NCBI GenBank assembly: GCA_020721975.1
Contig: DYLR01000002.1
Location: 1-41,661, forward strand
DNA length: 41,661 nt
DNA from: Blastopirellula marina
Lineage (GTDB): Bacteria > Planctomycetota > Phycisphaerae > Sedimentisphaerales > UBA12454
Reading direction: 5' to 3'
Shown here: positions 17,866-28,366 of the stretch, one piece after another
Position numbering within the stretch: the first letter of the stretch is position 1
Layout of the letters: every line of letters begins with the position of its first letter
Notes under the pieces: model-generated
Database searches by the model: none
What the model saw: only the letters and a program-made list of their open reading frames with translations
Told to the model about the DNA's origin: nothing
Position numbers and translations under genes: made by a program

Positions 17866-20289
17866 TTACTTTGCGTGCAAACCGAGCGCCTGGGCGATAA
17901 TTGGGCCGAACTTTACCACTACACCCGCAAAGACCACTGCAACCATACTCATCAGCTTAATCAGAATATTCAAACTTGGTCCGCAGGTGTCTTTGAACGG
18001 GTCGCCCACCGTATCGCCGACAACCGCAGCCTTGTGAGCAGGGCTGCCTTTACCGCCGTAGTTGCCTTTTTCGATGAATTTCTTGGCATTGTCCCATGCA
18101 CCGCCGGCATTATTAAGCGTTACTGCCACCGCGAACCCTGCCGTCATACCGCCGACCAGCAGACCCATTACGCCTGCCACATCGAGCAGCAGACCCGTTG
18201 CAACCGGAACTATAATCGCCAGAAGGGACGGCAGAACCATTTCCTTTTGAGCCCCTGCAGTAGAAATTGATACGCAACGGGCATAGTCAGGTTTGCCTTT
18301 GCCTTCCATAATCCCCGGAATTTCCTTAAATTGTCTGCGAACTTCATTAACCATAGCGCCTGCGGCACGCCCGACGGCCTTCATACTCAAGGCACAGAAT
18401 ACAAACGCCATCATTGCGCCAATGAAAACGCCGCAGATTAGTTTGGGATTCATTATATTAAGGTCATAGGCCTGTGTGAAATCCGTAAGTGTGGCAGTTT
18501 TTGCCGAGGCTGCCGTGAAGACCACATCGCCGATTTTGTAAATTCCGTCCACACTTGCAGCGGCCATTCTGCCGACCCAAATACGAATTTCTTCCAAATA
18601 TGCCGCCAGCAGCGCAAGAGCAGTCAAAGCTGCCGAGCCGATGGCGAATCCTTTGCCCGTTGCCGCGGTGGTGTTGCCCAGTGCATCGAGGGCGTCGGTT
18701 CTTTTGCGAACTTCTGGTCCTAAACCGCTCATCTCGGCGTTGCCGCCGGCATTATCGGCTATCGGGCCGTAAGCATCGGTTGCCAGCGTGATTCCAAGTG
18801 TTGCCAGCATACCAACTGCTGCAAAGCCAATGCCGTAAAGACCGCTGAGTACATCTCTAAATCCGCCCGCGAATGTGTAAGCACAAAGAATGCCTGCTGC
18901 AATGGTAATTACCGGCAGCGCCGTTGAAAGCATGCCCGTGCCAAAGCCGTCGATAATTGTTGTGGCCGGGCCCATATTGGCCTGATATGCAATACCTTTT
19001 GTGGGTTTGTACTCATCCGAAGTAAAATATTCGGTGAACTGGCCGATAAGCACGCCTGCGATAAGGCCGGAGGCCACCGCCCCGAAGATTCCCCACGTAA
19101 TCCAGCCTGTAGCGGCCATCACTGCCAAAGCGACAAAAATCAGCGCCGTACTGCCAAGCGTTCCCAACAGCAGCGCACGCAGCAGATTCTTTTGTGAAGC
19201 GTCTTCTTTGCAGCGAACAAAGAAAATACCCGCGATTGACAGGATATTTCCGATACCTGCGATAATCATCGGAGCAAGTACCATTTTCAGCACGTTAGCT
19301 TCGGTTCTTGTCCCTAATGCTGCCCCGATTGCCATTGTTGACAGAATCGAGCCGCAATAGCTTTCGTAAAGGTCTGCGCCCATGCCCGCCACGTCGCCAA
19401 CGTTGTCACCGACGTTATCGGCAATGGTTGCCGGATTGCGGGGGTCGTCTTCCGGTATGCCAGCCTCGACTTTACCAACGAGGTCTGCACCCACATCAGC
19501 AGCTTTTGTATAAATGCCGCCGCCAACACGGGCAAACAAAGCCTGGGTTGAAGCTCCCATACCGAAAGTAATCATTGTGGTTGTGATTTCGACGAGTTTA
19601 TGATGTGCGTCCATACCGACCGGCACAAGCTGAAGGCCTAAAAATGTCATGCCGCTTTGCATGTGCTTTGCTGTATAAACGAGTTTGTCGAGAATTAAAT
19701 ACCACATTGATATATCCAAAAGGCCAAAGCCGACTACTACCAGCCCCATTACCGCACCTGACCGGAAAGCGACCTGCAAACCGCGATTAAGGCTTTCGCT
19801 TGCACCTTGGGCGGTTCGGCTGGATGCGTTGGTTGCGGTTTTCATACCGAGAAAGCCGCAAAGACCGCTGAAGAAGCCGCCTGTGAGAAAAGCTATCGGC
19901 ACAAACGGATTTTGCAATCCGAGATAAGCCAGCACGCCAAAAATAATCAACAGGGCAATGAATACGACCGTTACGACCTTATACTGCCTGAAAAGATAGG
20001 CGTAAGCTCCCTGGCGGACATAACCGGCGATTTCCTGCATTTTGTCGGCTCCTGCAGGAGCTTTCATCACCAGCTTATAGAAAAACAATGCAAAAAACAG
20101 CGCTGCCAAAGAACCGGCCGGGGCAATCCACCAGATTGCCGGTGTAGATGATTCAGATACGGCCTGGCCGGCATCGCAGCAAACGCCAGGGCTACTGATA
20201 TCGCAACATAGCGATTGTTCTGCAAATGTGAAGCAGCTAAATGCCGTTATCATTGCGACAAACAGAAATCCGACGACAAACTTATTCAT
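17866..20289 (-). CDS. hppA: membrane-bound cation-translocating pyrophosphatase
   Basis: '[45 protein letters not shown]', '[16 protein letters not shown]', '[22 protein letters not shown]'. Start MNKF at 20289. Confidence 0.96.
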   Translation of the reverse strand: MNKFVVGFLFVAMITAFSCFTFAEQSLCCDISSPGVCCDAGQAVSESSTPAIWWIAPAGSLAALFFALFFYKLVMKAPAGADKMQEIAGYVRQGAYAYLFRQYKVVTVVFIALLIIFGVLAYLGLQNPFVPIAFLTGGFFSGLCGFLGMKTATNASSRTAQGASESLNRGLQVAFRSGAVMGLVVVGFGLLDISMWYLILDKLVYTAKHMQSGMTFLGLQLVPVGMDAHHKLVEITTTMITFGMGASTQALFARVGGGIYTKAADVGADLVGKVEAGIPEDDPRNPATIADNVGDNVGDVAGMGADLYESYCGSILSTMAIGAALGTRTEANVLKMVLAPMIIAGIGNILSIAGIFFVRCKEDASQKNLLRALLLGTLGSTALIFVALAVMAATGWITWGIFGAVASGLIAGVLIGQFTEYFTSDEYKPTKGIAYQANMGPATTIIDGFGTGMLSTALPVITIAAGILCAYTFAGGFRDVLSGLYGIGFAAVGMLATLGITLATDAYGPIADNAGGNAEMSGLGPEVRKRTDALDALGNTTAATGKGFAIGSAALTALALLAAYLEEIRIWVGRMAAASVDGIYKIGDVVFTAASAKTATLTDFTQAYDLNIMNPKLICGVFIGAMMAFVFCALSMKAVGRAAGAMVNEVRRQFKEIPGIMEGKGKPDYARCVSISTAGAQKEMVLPSLLAIIVPVATGLLLDVAGVMGLLVGGMTAGFAVAVTLNNAGGAWDNAKKFIEKGNYGGKGSPAHKAAVVGDTVGDPFKDTCGPSLNILIKLMSMVAVVFAGVVVKFGPIIAQALGLHAK

Positions 20290-20587
20290 TGGGCATCCTT
20301 TCCGAATTACACAACTAATAAAGGTTTTTGCGATTAATGCGCAATTTCCGTAAAAGTGTAGTGGATTTAAAACCAAATGCAAGAAGAAATTTAGGATTGT
20401 TCAATCTGAAAAATTGCTGTTATCGGGTTAATGCCGACAAACCGCGAATAGGTTTTATTTATCGCTTTTGTCGCAATTTTGTCAGGAACTGCGCGGGTGT
20501 GAAAATCAATGATTGCATTGCCGGCATTCATATTGTTAAAATACTACCAATGAAATGTTCTGTTGAAAAGAATGATGTTTCCCGTTA

Positions 20588-22177
20588 TTGGTGAAGGTTT
20601 TTATGATGAATCCTTCGAGAAAAAGACGCCTTTTCAGGATTGTTGTGCCGGCCTTTCCGGCTTTTAATATCTATTCCCATATAGCCAAACAAACCACGGC
20701 TTTAGGACCGGTTTGCGTGGCGACTGCCGTCAATAAAATGGCCGCGTGGGATGTTGAGGTTATTGACGAAAACAATCTCGGCAGATTCGGACCCAGAGGA
20801 CAGGATTGCGGAGCCGACCACGAGTATCTGCAAAAAATCAGGCCTGCCGATGTAGTTGGATTTTATGGCGGACTTACCAGTACTATACCGAGGCTGTATC
20901 AGCTGGCGCGGTTTTATAAAAATCAGGGGATTACCACAATTGCCGGCGGACAGCATTTTGCCGAGGATAATATAGCCGAGGCGCTGTCCGGCAGTATCGA
21001 CTATATTGTAATAGGCGAAGGCGAAGAAACAATCAGGGAACTGCTGGACGCATTTGAAACCAATAATGACGTAAGCAAAATCGCAGGCATTGCATATCTG
21101 AAAAACGGCAATATTGTAATTACTGCAAAACGCCAGCGGCTGACCGATTTTGACAAACTGCCTCTGCCGGATTTTTCACTCGTTCGATACGCGAAATTAA
21201 AGATTTATCCCGTCGAAAGGATACGCGGCTGCGGAATGAATTGCGAGTTCTGCACCGTTAAAGACAAGCCGAGATTTGCCGAGCCGCAGCGGCTGCTTGA
21301 CCATATAGCGCTTCTGGTGGAGACAAGAAACGCCAGACATTTTTTTATAGTCGATGATCTTTTCGGTCAGCAGCGCGACGAAACAATAAGGTTTTGCAAT
21401 ATGCTTGCGGATTACGAAAAAACGATAGGCAGAAGGCTTGGCATAACGGTTCAAATAAGACTGGACAAGGCTCGCGACAGCGAACTGCTGTCTGCGATGA
21501 GACGTGCAGGTATTACAAATGTAGCTATTGGTTTTGAATCGCCGATTGAGCAGGAACTTAAGGCCATGAACAAGCATGTAAACGCAGCCGATATGCAGTC
21601 GCTTGCGCGAATATACCACAAATTCGGCTTTCTGGTGCATGGCATGTTCATTTTTGGTTATCCGCTGCAGGAAAACGTCAAGTTTGAAATGTCCGCCGAA
21701 CAGCGAGTAAAAATCTACAGGGATTTCATAAAAAAAGCGAAAATAGATACGGTGCAGGTGCTGCTGACCTGTCCGCTGCCGGGTACGGAATTGAGAGAAA
21801 GGCTGAAAAAGCAGAACCGTATTTTCCCGCTCAGGGATATTGGATGGGAATACTATGACGGCAACTTCCCACTGTTTGTTCCTGATGAGCCTCTAACCCC
21901 TGAAGAAATGCAGAATTCGGCAAGAAAAATCATGGGCAGGTTTTACCGCTTAAAAGATATGTTTCTTATAGCGATGAATATCTTTTCTTTCCCTGCCATT
22001 ATTTTCTTTGTTCATAATTTTAAGGCCGGCTGGAAGAGGTGGTATCGGCTGTGGCGTAATCACCTTGTGCGTTTCGGCGGCTGGATGATTATCAGGCGAT
22101 GGAATTCGCAGTTCGGCAAAAATAAATTCCTGCAAAAACTGAAAAATGCGAAGGAGCATCTCGTCACAGTGCAATAA
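20588..22177 (+). CDS. B12-binding domain-containing radical SAM protein
   Basis: 'RIRGCGMNCEFCTVKDKPRF' CxxxCxxC; N-terminal cobalamin-binding-like domain. Start TTG 20588 / GTG 20591 / ATG 20603. Confidence 0.9.
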   Translation: MVKVFMMNPSRKRRLFRIVVPAFPAFNIYSHIAKQTTALGPVCVATAVNKMAAWDVEVIDENNLGRFGPRGQDCGADHEYLQKIRPADVVGFYGGLTSTIPRLYQLARFYKNQGITTIAGGQHFAEDNIAEALSGSIDYIVIGEGEETIRELLDAFETNNDVSKIAGIAYLKNGNIVITAKRQRLTDFDKLPLPDFSLVRYAKLKIYPVERIRGCGMNCEFCTVKDKPRFAEPQRLLDHIALLVETRNARHFFIVDDLFGQQRDETIRFCNMLADYEKTIGRRLGITVQIRLDKARDSELLSAMRRAGITNVAIGFESPIEQELKAMNKHVNAADMQSLARIYHKFGFLVHGMFIFGYPLQENVKFEMSAEQRVKIYRDFIKKAKIDTVQVLLTCPLPGTELRERLKKQNRIFPLRDIGWEYYDGNFPLFVPDEPLTPEEMQNSARKIMGRFYRLKDMFLIAMNIFSFPAIIFFVHNFKAGWKRWYRLWRNHLVRFGGWMIIRRWNSQFGKNKFLQKLKNAKEHLVTVQ

Positions 22178-22437
22178 ATTTGATATCGCATCATGAAATT
22201 TCTTTCGCGGTTTTTGGCCGAAACCGAAAGGCTGTGAGAAATATACTGGAACAATGTGGGAACAATATGGTACAGCCGCCTATTATTTCAAAAAAGCAGT
22301 CAGGAGTTTCTGTTAGTTTATTCAGGAAACCTGTTGAGTAAATGTGATTGTTGGGAAACATTTTTCGTCTATGTCAGCCCCGATGCCTGTCATTGGGGTC
22401 AGATTTATGCAAAGTCGTGATTACACTATACTGTTGA

Positions 22438-22458
22438 CCCGCAGGACTGGCCTGCGGG
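22438..22458. repeat. 8-bp stem / 5-nt loop hairpin (family member)
   Basis: CCCGCAGG ACTGG CCTGCGGG followed by CTAAC. Confidence 0.8.
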
Positions 22459-22491
22459 CTAACCGCGGGGCGTAAAAATGCGGAGACCAAA

Positions 22492-22512
22492 CCCGCCGAA
22501 TAAATCGGCGGG
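22492..22512. repeat. 8-bp stem / 5-nt loop hairpin (family member)
   Basis: CCCGCCGA ATAAA TCGGCGGG followed by CTAAC. Confidence 0.8.
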
Positions 22513-22554
22513 CTAACAGGCTTATTGTGTTAGAGGTTCTAACAATCGCAGGCC

Positions 22555-23868
22555 CTAAATATTGAACGTTTTGTTCAGTTTTTTATGTTTAAATTTTTTA
22601 CGGCCATCGGCGTATTCCGCGACGGTTTGTCCGCTGCCGATGAGCTTCCATTTATAGATTACAAGCCCTTCAAGGCCGACAGGGCCGCGAGCATGAATTT
22701 TATTTGTGCTGATGCCCACTTCTGCACCAAGGCCGAAACGATAACCGTCGCTGAATCTTGTGCTTGCATTCCAGAAGACATCGGCAGAGTCAACCATTTC
22801 CATAAATTTCGCCGCAGCCTTTGAGTCCGTACATACTATCGCGTCGGTATGATGTGAGCCGTACTCGTTTATATGGTCAATTGCCTCATCGAGGCTGTCA
22901 ACAACCCGTATGGAAATTATCGAATCGAGATATTCCGTTCGCCAGTCGGTTTCGCCGGCGGCAGCGGCTTTGATTATTTTTCGGGTTTTTTTGCAGCCGC
23001 GAAGTTCAACGCCTTTTTCAGACAAAACTTTTGCGACAGCCGGCAGAAATTTGCCGGCAATATCCTTATGAACAAGCAGCGTTTCAGCGGCATTGCAGAC
23101 CGCGACATACTGGGTTTTGGAATCAACGGCGATTTTCACGGCCATATCGATTTGTGCATCGCTGTGGACATAAACATGGCATATTCCGTCGGCGTGGCCA
23201 AGCACCGCGATATTCGTATTATCCATTATATGCCGGACAAACTCGTTTGAGCCTCGCGGAATAATCAAATCGACGTACTTATCGAGCTTGAGCATTTCGG
23301 CCACGTCCTGCCTGGTCTCAAGCAGTTGAATCCAGCCTGCGGGCATACCCGCATCCACAGACGCCTGCAAAATTATTTCGGCAAGTATTTTGTTTGTATT
23401 GATTGCCTCTGAGCCGCCTTTGAGAAGGACGGCATTGCCGCTTTTCAGACACAGCGTTGAAATCTGCACCAGAGCATCGGGCCTTGATTCGAAGATTATT
23501 CCGATTACGCCCAGCGGACAACTTACTTTATAAAGTTCCAGTCCGTCGTCGAGTTCGGTCGCATCGAGCGTTTTGCCGACAGGGTCGTCGAGATTGATAA
23601 GACTGTCTATGCCGTCGCAGACGTCCTGCAGTTTTTTTGAGTCGAATTTCAGCCTTTTTAGCAGCGATTCTGCGAGATTTTCCTGCCGGGCATGCGCTAT
23701 GTCGGCCTGGTTGGCGGATATGATTTTTTCCGCATTGGCTTTCAGGCTGTCGCGGATTTGGATTAGTGCGGAGTTTTTGGCTTTTGCAGTCATCGCCGCG
23801 AGTTTCAAACCTGCCGAACGGGCAGCACCTGCCGATTGTTCAATTGCTGTTGCCATTATATTTGACAC
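22555..23868 (-). CDS. proA: glutamate-5-semialdehyde dehydrogenase
   Basis: 'CPLGVIGIIFESRPDALVQISTLCLKSGNAVLLKGGSEA', 'IIPRGSNEFVRHIMDNTNIAVLGHADGICHVYV', 'FGLGAEVGISTNKIHARGPVGLEGLVIYKW'. Confidence 0.97.
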   Translation of the reverse strand: MSNIMATAIEQSAGAARSAGLKLAAMTAKAKNSALIQIRDSLKANAEKIISANQADIAHARQENLAESLLKRLKFDSKKLQDVCDGIDSLINLDDPVGKTLDATELDDGLELYKVSCPLGVIGIIFESRPDALVQISTLCLKSGNAVLLKGGSEAINTNKILAEIILQASVDAGMPAGWIQLLETRQDVAEMLKLDKYVDLIIPRGSNEFVRHIMDNTNIAVLGHADGICHVYVHSDAQIDMAVKIAVDSKTQYVAVCNAAETLLVHKDIAGKFLPAVAKVLSEKGVELRGCKKTRKIIKAAAAGETDWRTEYLDSIISIRVVDSLDEAIDHINEYGSHHTDAIVCTDSKAAAKFMEMVDSADVFWNASTRFSDGYRFGLGAEVGISTNKIHARGPVGLEGLVIYKWKLIGSGQTVAEYADGRKKFKHKKLNKTFNI

Positions 23869-23951
23869 CTTATTATTGGCGGCATTTTATCAGAATTTAC
23901 GGACAAGTCCACTGTTTTTGAAATGTGGTTTGTGTACCTTGAAAGCGTATA

Positions 23952-24004
23952 TTTTATAATTCTATAACACTGTATTGCCTTTTGTTATTGTGAGCTAATT
24001 TATT
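23952..24004. repeat. 53-bp dispersed element, copy B (upstream of proA)
   Basis: 43/53 ungapped identities by hand to 9086-9138. Confidence 0.65.
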
Positions 24005-24797
24005 TATCTTTTTTGTATCGGCAGCAGGTTTTGTCGGTTTCCCATATTGCAACTTCGTGCAATTGAGCATTGGGGAATTTGCCTTGTAGTCTGTTCCAGG
24101 CCAGCTCGGCAATATTTTCCACGGTTGGAATTTTATCCGAAAAGCCTTCCACATCCTGATTGAGATTTTTATGGTCAACCGCGTCAATAAAATTTTCATC
24201 AATAACCTGCTCAAACCTGCCTATATCGAATGGGCCGCTGTGCCGTGAAATTGTAACCTCAAGCGTATAATTATGGCCGTGGCCTGCGGGATTGGCGCAT
24301 TTTCCGAACTTTTCAAAGTTCCATTGCTCGTCAAATCTGTCGTTCCAGAGTTTATGACTGGCGGCAAACTCAAATTTTTCGCTGTAATACATCATACCGG
24401 CAAACTCCGAATCAATTTTAATTTTCCGGGCGGGATTCATTTCAAGAGCTAAACTGCACAGCCGGCCTGCGGGCAGATTGTCGGCGAGCTTGTGCCAGAC
24501 ACACCGCAGCATATCGGCAAGCTGTTCAATTGTTATATTTTTTTTATTTCGCCAGGCAGTTTGAATATCATCGGCAATCAGCCCGACGGCGGTGTTTGTG
24601 ACAATATCGTCAATGTCCATTACGTTAATCACAAAGCCGGTATTCACATCGACTCTGCCGGCAAGTTCAACCCATAACGCAAGATAAAACGCAAGACCGC
24701 GGCCGCAGGGTCTGCCGGCGAGCGAATTGCAGCCGGACGTTTGTTCGACTGCAAACGGGTCAATGTTAAATCTGACTTGTCTTAATAATTTGTGCAT
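24000..24797 (-). CDS. tandem 6-pyruvoyl-tetrahydropterin synthase / QueD-like protein
   Basis: C-terminal domain 'FEFAASHKLWNDRFDEQWNFEKFGKCANPAGHGHNYTLEVTIS...DHKNLNQD...PTVENIAELAWNRL'; N-terminal half looks like a degenerate second copy. Confidence 0.85.
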   Translation of the reverse strand: MHKLLRQVRFNIDPFAVEQTSGCNSLAGRPCGRGLAFYLALWVELAGRVDVNTGFVINVMDIDDIVTNTAVGLIADDIQTAWRNKKNITIEQLADMLRCVWHKLADNLPAGRLCSLALEMNPARKIKIDSEFAGMMYYSEKFEFAASHKLWNDRFDEQWNFEKFGKCANPAGHGHNYTLEVTISRHSGPFDIGRFEQVIDENFIDAVDHKNLNQDVEGFSDKIPTVENIAELAWNRLQGKFPNAQLHEVAIWETDKTCCRYKKDK

Positions 24798-24802
24798 TAC
24801 CC

Positions 24803-24837
24803 AGAACTTAGAATACAGAACTCAGAACACAGAATAA
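24803..24837. repeat. heptanucleotide array AGAACTT AGAATAC AGAACTC AGAACAC AGAATAA
   Basis: Five 7-nt units, reverse-complement match to the argS heptads; 5 nt upstream of the QueD-like ATG. Confidence 0.85.
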
Positions 24838-24850
24838 AGAGTTTTTCTTC

Positions 24851-25423
24851 TTATTTATTGTGCATTAAATGCAATACTTCCGCTCTGCTGCGGGGGTCTT
24901 TTTTGAATATGCCGCGAAGCGCAGATGTTACCATAACCGAGCCGGGCTTTTTGATGCCGCGAATTGTCATACAGCTATGGCTTGCTTCCAGCACAACCGC
25001 CACACCCTGCGGAGCAAGCTGATTCATAAGAAAATCGGCGATTTGTGTAGTAAGGCGTTCCTGCACCTGCAGGCGTTTTGCAAAACTATCGACAATTCTT
25101 GCGAGCTTGCTTATGCCTATAACCCGCTCATCCGGCAGATATGCCACGTGAGCGACCCCGATAAACGGCATCAAATGATGTTCGCATACGCTGTAAAATG
25201 GGATATCGCGCAAAAGCACCACTTCATCGCATTTTTCCGTAAATACGCTCTGGACGTGTGCCTGCGGTTTTTCAAAATGACCTGCCAAAAGTTCCTGATA
25301 CATCTGTGCGACCCGCCTGGGAGTATTTTTGAGACCCTCGCGTCTGGTATTTTCGCCTATTGCAAGAAGAATTTCCCGCACAGCCTTTTCAATTCTCGGC
25401 ACATCAATTTTTTTATTTGCCAT
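24851..25423 (-). CDS. folE: GTP cyclohydrolase I
   Basis: 'GLKNTPRRVAQMYQELL', 'FYSVCEHHLMPFIGVAHVAYLPD', 'QVQERLTTQIADFL', 'HSCMTIRGIKKPGSVMVTSALRGIF'. Start MANKK at 25423. Confidence 0.96.
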   Translation of the reverse strand: MANKKIDVPRIEKAVREILLAIGENTRREGLKNTPRRVAQMYQELLAGHFEKPQAHVQSVFTEKCDEVVLLRDIPFYSVCEHHLMPFIGVAHVAYLPDERVIGISKLARIVDSFAKRLQVQERLTTQIADFLMNQLAPQGVAVVLEASHSCMTIRGIKKPGSVMVTSALRGIFKKDPRSRAEVLHLMHNK

Positions 25424-25450
25424 TTGAAACCTCAAAAGGAAGGGTTTTTG

Positions 25451-25471
25451 CCCCGCGGCCTGCCCGCGGGG
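25451..25471. repeat. 8-bp stem / 5-nt loop hairpin (family member)
   Basis: CCCCGCGG CCTGC CCGCGGGG between pepA and folE. Confidence 0.75.
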
Positions 25472-25482
25472 TTCATAAGCCA

Positions 25483-27009
25483 TTACTTCACCATATTTAT
25501 CACATACTGCACAAACAATCTTACGCCGAAGCCGCGGGAATGCGGGTCGGCGAATTTCTTCATCGGTTCGCAGGCCTGTGTGACGGGAGCCATATCAATA
25601 TGCGCCCACGGCGTTTTGTCTGCAAATTCCCCGATAAACGACGCGCCGGTACACGCTCCGCCGTTGCGAGTGCCGATATTTTTCAAATCGGCGATTTTGC
25701 TTTTCATCTCTTCAAGATACTCATCGCCGCAGGGCAGATGCCAGACCGGCTCGCCGGACTGCTGCGAGGCTTGTTTAATTTGCTCGATGAGTTTTTCGTT
25801 GTTGCCCATGAGACCGGCCTTATATGTACCGAGAGCAACCATACAAGCTCCTGTAAGTGTGGCGATATCAATCATCGGTTCGCAACCGAGCTGTTTTGCA
25901 TAATGCAGGCCGTCGGCGAGAATGAGCCTGCCTTCGGCGTCGGTATTTTGCACCTCGACGGTTTTGCCGCTGTATGTTGTAATGATGTCGCCGGGGCGAT
26001 AGCTTGTGGCGGAAGGAATATTTTCCACGGCACATATCACCGCAAATACTCTGACCGGCAGTTTGAGTTTTGCAATGGCCTGCATTGAAGCCAGCACCGC
26101 TGCGCCGCCGGACATATCCATTTTCATCTCGTCCATATTCTGTGCCGGCTTAATGGACAGTCCGCCCGAATCAAAACAAACAGCCTTGCCGACAAGCCCC
26201 AGCGGTTTTTTATTTACCGCCTTGCCGGGATTGTATTTCAACACAATCATACATGGTCGATGTTCCGAGCCTGAGCCGACGGCGAGAATACCGCCCATTT
26301 TTTTTATTTTAAGCTGTGATTCGTTAAGTATTGTGCAGCTAAGGCCTGCGGTTTGCCTTGCGGTTCTTTTGGCGATTTCAGCCAGTTCGGCTGGATATAT
26401 CATATTGGCAGGCCTGTTGGCAAGGGTGCGCGCAAAATTTTGAGTCTGGCCGATGACATCGCCGATTTTAATTCCTGCCGAGATTTTTTTGAGCGTCTGC
26501 TCTTTCGGCTCGACAATGGTAATATCAACGGCTGCCGGTCTGCCGTTTTTTTCGGAGGTGATAAATTCGTCATATTTATAGATGCCGAAATGTACCGCTT
26601 CAGCTATTATGCGTCCGATTTGTTCTGCATCGAATTTTTTTTCGTCGAACAGGCTGTGCAGAAACATCGCGGCATTGGAAACTTTCAGGCCGACTGCTTC
26701 CTTTGCGGCTTTGCAGACGGCCTGACGCAGCGTTTCATAAGATGCATCTTTGCTTTCGCCAAGTCCAACCAGTAAAAGTCTGTCGGCCTTGATTTTTCCG
26801 CCGGAATAAAGCACGGCGGTCCGGCCTTTTTTACCGTCAAAATCGCCGAGTTTTTTAAGCTGGTCAATCGCACCATCGAGCTTTTCGTTAAGGTGTTTAT
26901 AAAGCTGCTCCGATGGTTTTGTATCGCTGAACAGCCCGACTGCGAGCAGTTGCGCTTTTTCGATACTCGTCGCCGATTTGATTGTTACCTTTAATAATTC
27001 TCTGGGCAT
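25483..27009 (-). CDS. pepA: leucyl aminopeptidase (M17)
   Basis: 'VGKAVCFDSGGLSIKPAQNMDEMKMDMSGGAAVLA', 'NTDAEGRLILADGLHYA'. Confidence 0.96.
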   Translation of the reverse strand: MPRELLKVTIKSATSIEKAQLLAVGLFSDTKPSEQLYKHLNEKLDGAIDQLKKLGDFDGKKGRTAVLYSGGKIKADRLLLVGLGESKDASYETLRQAVCKAAKEAVGLKVSNAAMFLHSLFDEKKFDAEQIGRIIAEAVHFGIYKYDEFITSEKNGRPAAVDITIVEPKEQTLKKISAGIKIGDVIGQTQNFARTLANRPANMIYPAELAEIAKRTARQTAGLSCTILNESQLKIKKMGGILAVGSGSEHRPCMIVLKYNPGKAVNKKPLGLVGKAVCFDSGGLSIKPAQNMDEMKMDMSGGAAVLASMQAIAKLKLPVRVFAVICAVENIPSATSYRPGDIITTYSGKTVEVQNTDAEGRLILADGLHYAKQLGCEPMIDIATLTGACMVALGTYKAGLMGNNEKLIEQIKQASQQSGEPVWHLPCGDEYLEEMKSKIADLKNIGTRNGGACTGASFIGEFADKTPWAHIDMAPVTQACEPMKKFADPHSRGFGVRLFVQYVINMVK

Positions 27010-27029
27010 AAAATATTTCCTCTATGCTG

Positions 27030-27233
27030 TTATTCGTTCACAATACTTCCATTTTTCCAATCACGTAAACAGTTATGGCAAAGATGTAAATTTTCACTCC
27101 CTGTGGGATCTTCAACATCAAGAAGCAACTTATGATTTTTTGAATACTCTCCTTTTTCAGGATTATATTCCCAGCTTATCCAGGCCTTTTGAATATTTAT
27201 AATAGCAGGCGAATTACAATTATCACAATTCAT
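27030..27233 (-). CDS. small CxxC...CxxC (zinc-ribbon-like) protein
   Basis: 67 aa 'MNCDNCNSPAIINIQ...LHLCHNCLRDWKNG'. Confidence 0.6.
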   Translation of the reverse strand: MNCDNCNSPAIINIQKAWISWEYNPEKGEYSKNHKLLLDVEDPTGSENLHLCHNCLRDWKNGSIVNE

Positions 27234-27246
27234 TTTTTCTTTCGTA

Positions 27247-28366
27247 TTATTTTTCTATTTTATTTTTACTTTCTGCGCGGTAGCGCAGGTATGCTTCAAT
27301 AAACGGTTCAATATCGCCGTCAAGCACGGCCTGTACATTACCGCTCTGAAAATCAGTGCGGTGATCTTTTATCATCTGATACGGCTGCAAAACATAACTG
27401 CGAATCTGATAGCCCCAGGCGATTTCGCCCTTGTCGCCGTACATTTTCGCAAGCTCGGCGTCGCGTTTCTGCTGCTGCATCATATAAAGTTTCGACTTGA
27501 GCATTCGCATTGCCTCGGCACGGTTCTTGTGCTGGCTGCGGTCGTTCTGGCACTGCACGACTATGCCTGTGGGAATATGCGTTATGCGAATTGCCGAGCT
27601 TACCTTGTTGACATTCTGTCCGCCCGGGCCGCTTGCGCGATAGGTATCGACCCGCAAATCCGCTTCATTAATTTCGATTTCAATGTCTTCGTATTCCGGG
27701 ATAACGTCAACGGCACAAAAACTTGTGTGCCGCCTTTTATTAGCGTCAAACGGGCTGATTCGCACAAGTCTGTGTACGCCGGCCTCGCAGCTTAATTTGC
27801 CGAATGCAAACGGGCCTTCAATTCGCATTGTAATTGAACGGATGCCCGCTTCTTCGCCGGGCGTGATGTCCATCTGTTCAAATTTGTAGCCGTTGTCCTG
27901 AAAATATCGCGTGTACATTCGCAGCAGCATTGACGCCCAGTCGCAGCTTTCGGTGCCGCCGGCGCCGGCGTGAATCGAGAAAAAGCACGGTTTGGAATCG
28001 TCCGGGCCGGACAGTGTGCCGGTTAGTTCTATCTGCCAGAGCTGTTTTTGCAGCGAAAGAATATCGCTTTCAAGCGAGCCAAGCGTCCGGCTGTCGTTTT
28101 CCGCCAGAGCTATTTCAAACAGTTCCTTTGTATCGGACAGTTTTTGGATAGCGGCGGCAGCCGGGTCGATAATGGTTTTTAATGCACTTAACTGCGTAAC
28201 GACTTTTTTGGCCGAGTCGGGATTATCCCAGAAATTCGGCAGCGACATTTGCTGTTCAAGTTCGTTTCGCTGGGTTTGTTTGCCCGGCAAGTCAAAGCCA
28301 GGCCAGGATGTTGGTCATCCGGGCCTGCAAATCGCTTATCGCCGATTTAAGTTCAAAAATTTCCAT
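27247..28366 (-). CDS. prfB: peptide chain release factor 2 with programmed +1 frameshift
   Basis: From ATG at 28366: MEIFELKSAISDLQARMTNILAWL then TGA (codon 25) in CTT-TGA-C; +1 shift continues DLPGKQTQRNELEQQMSLPNFWDN... with 'GAGGTESCDWASMLLRMYTRY' and 'RASGPGGQNVNKVSSAIRITH'. Confidence 0.96.
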
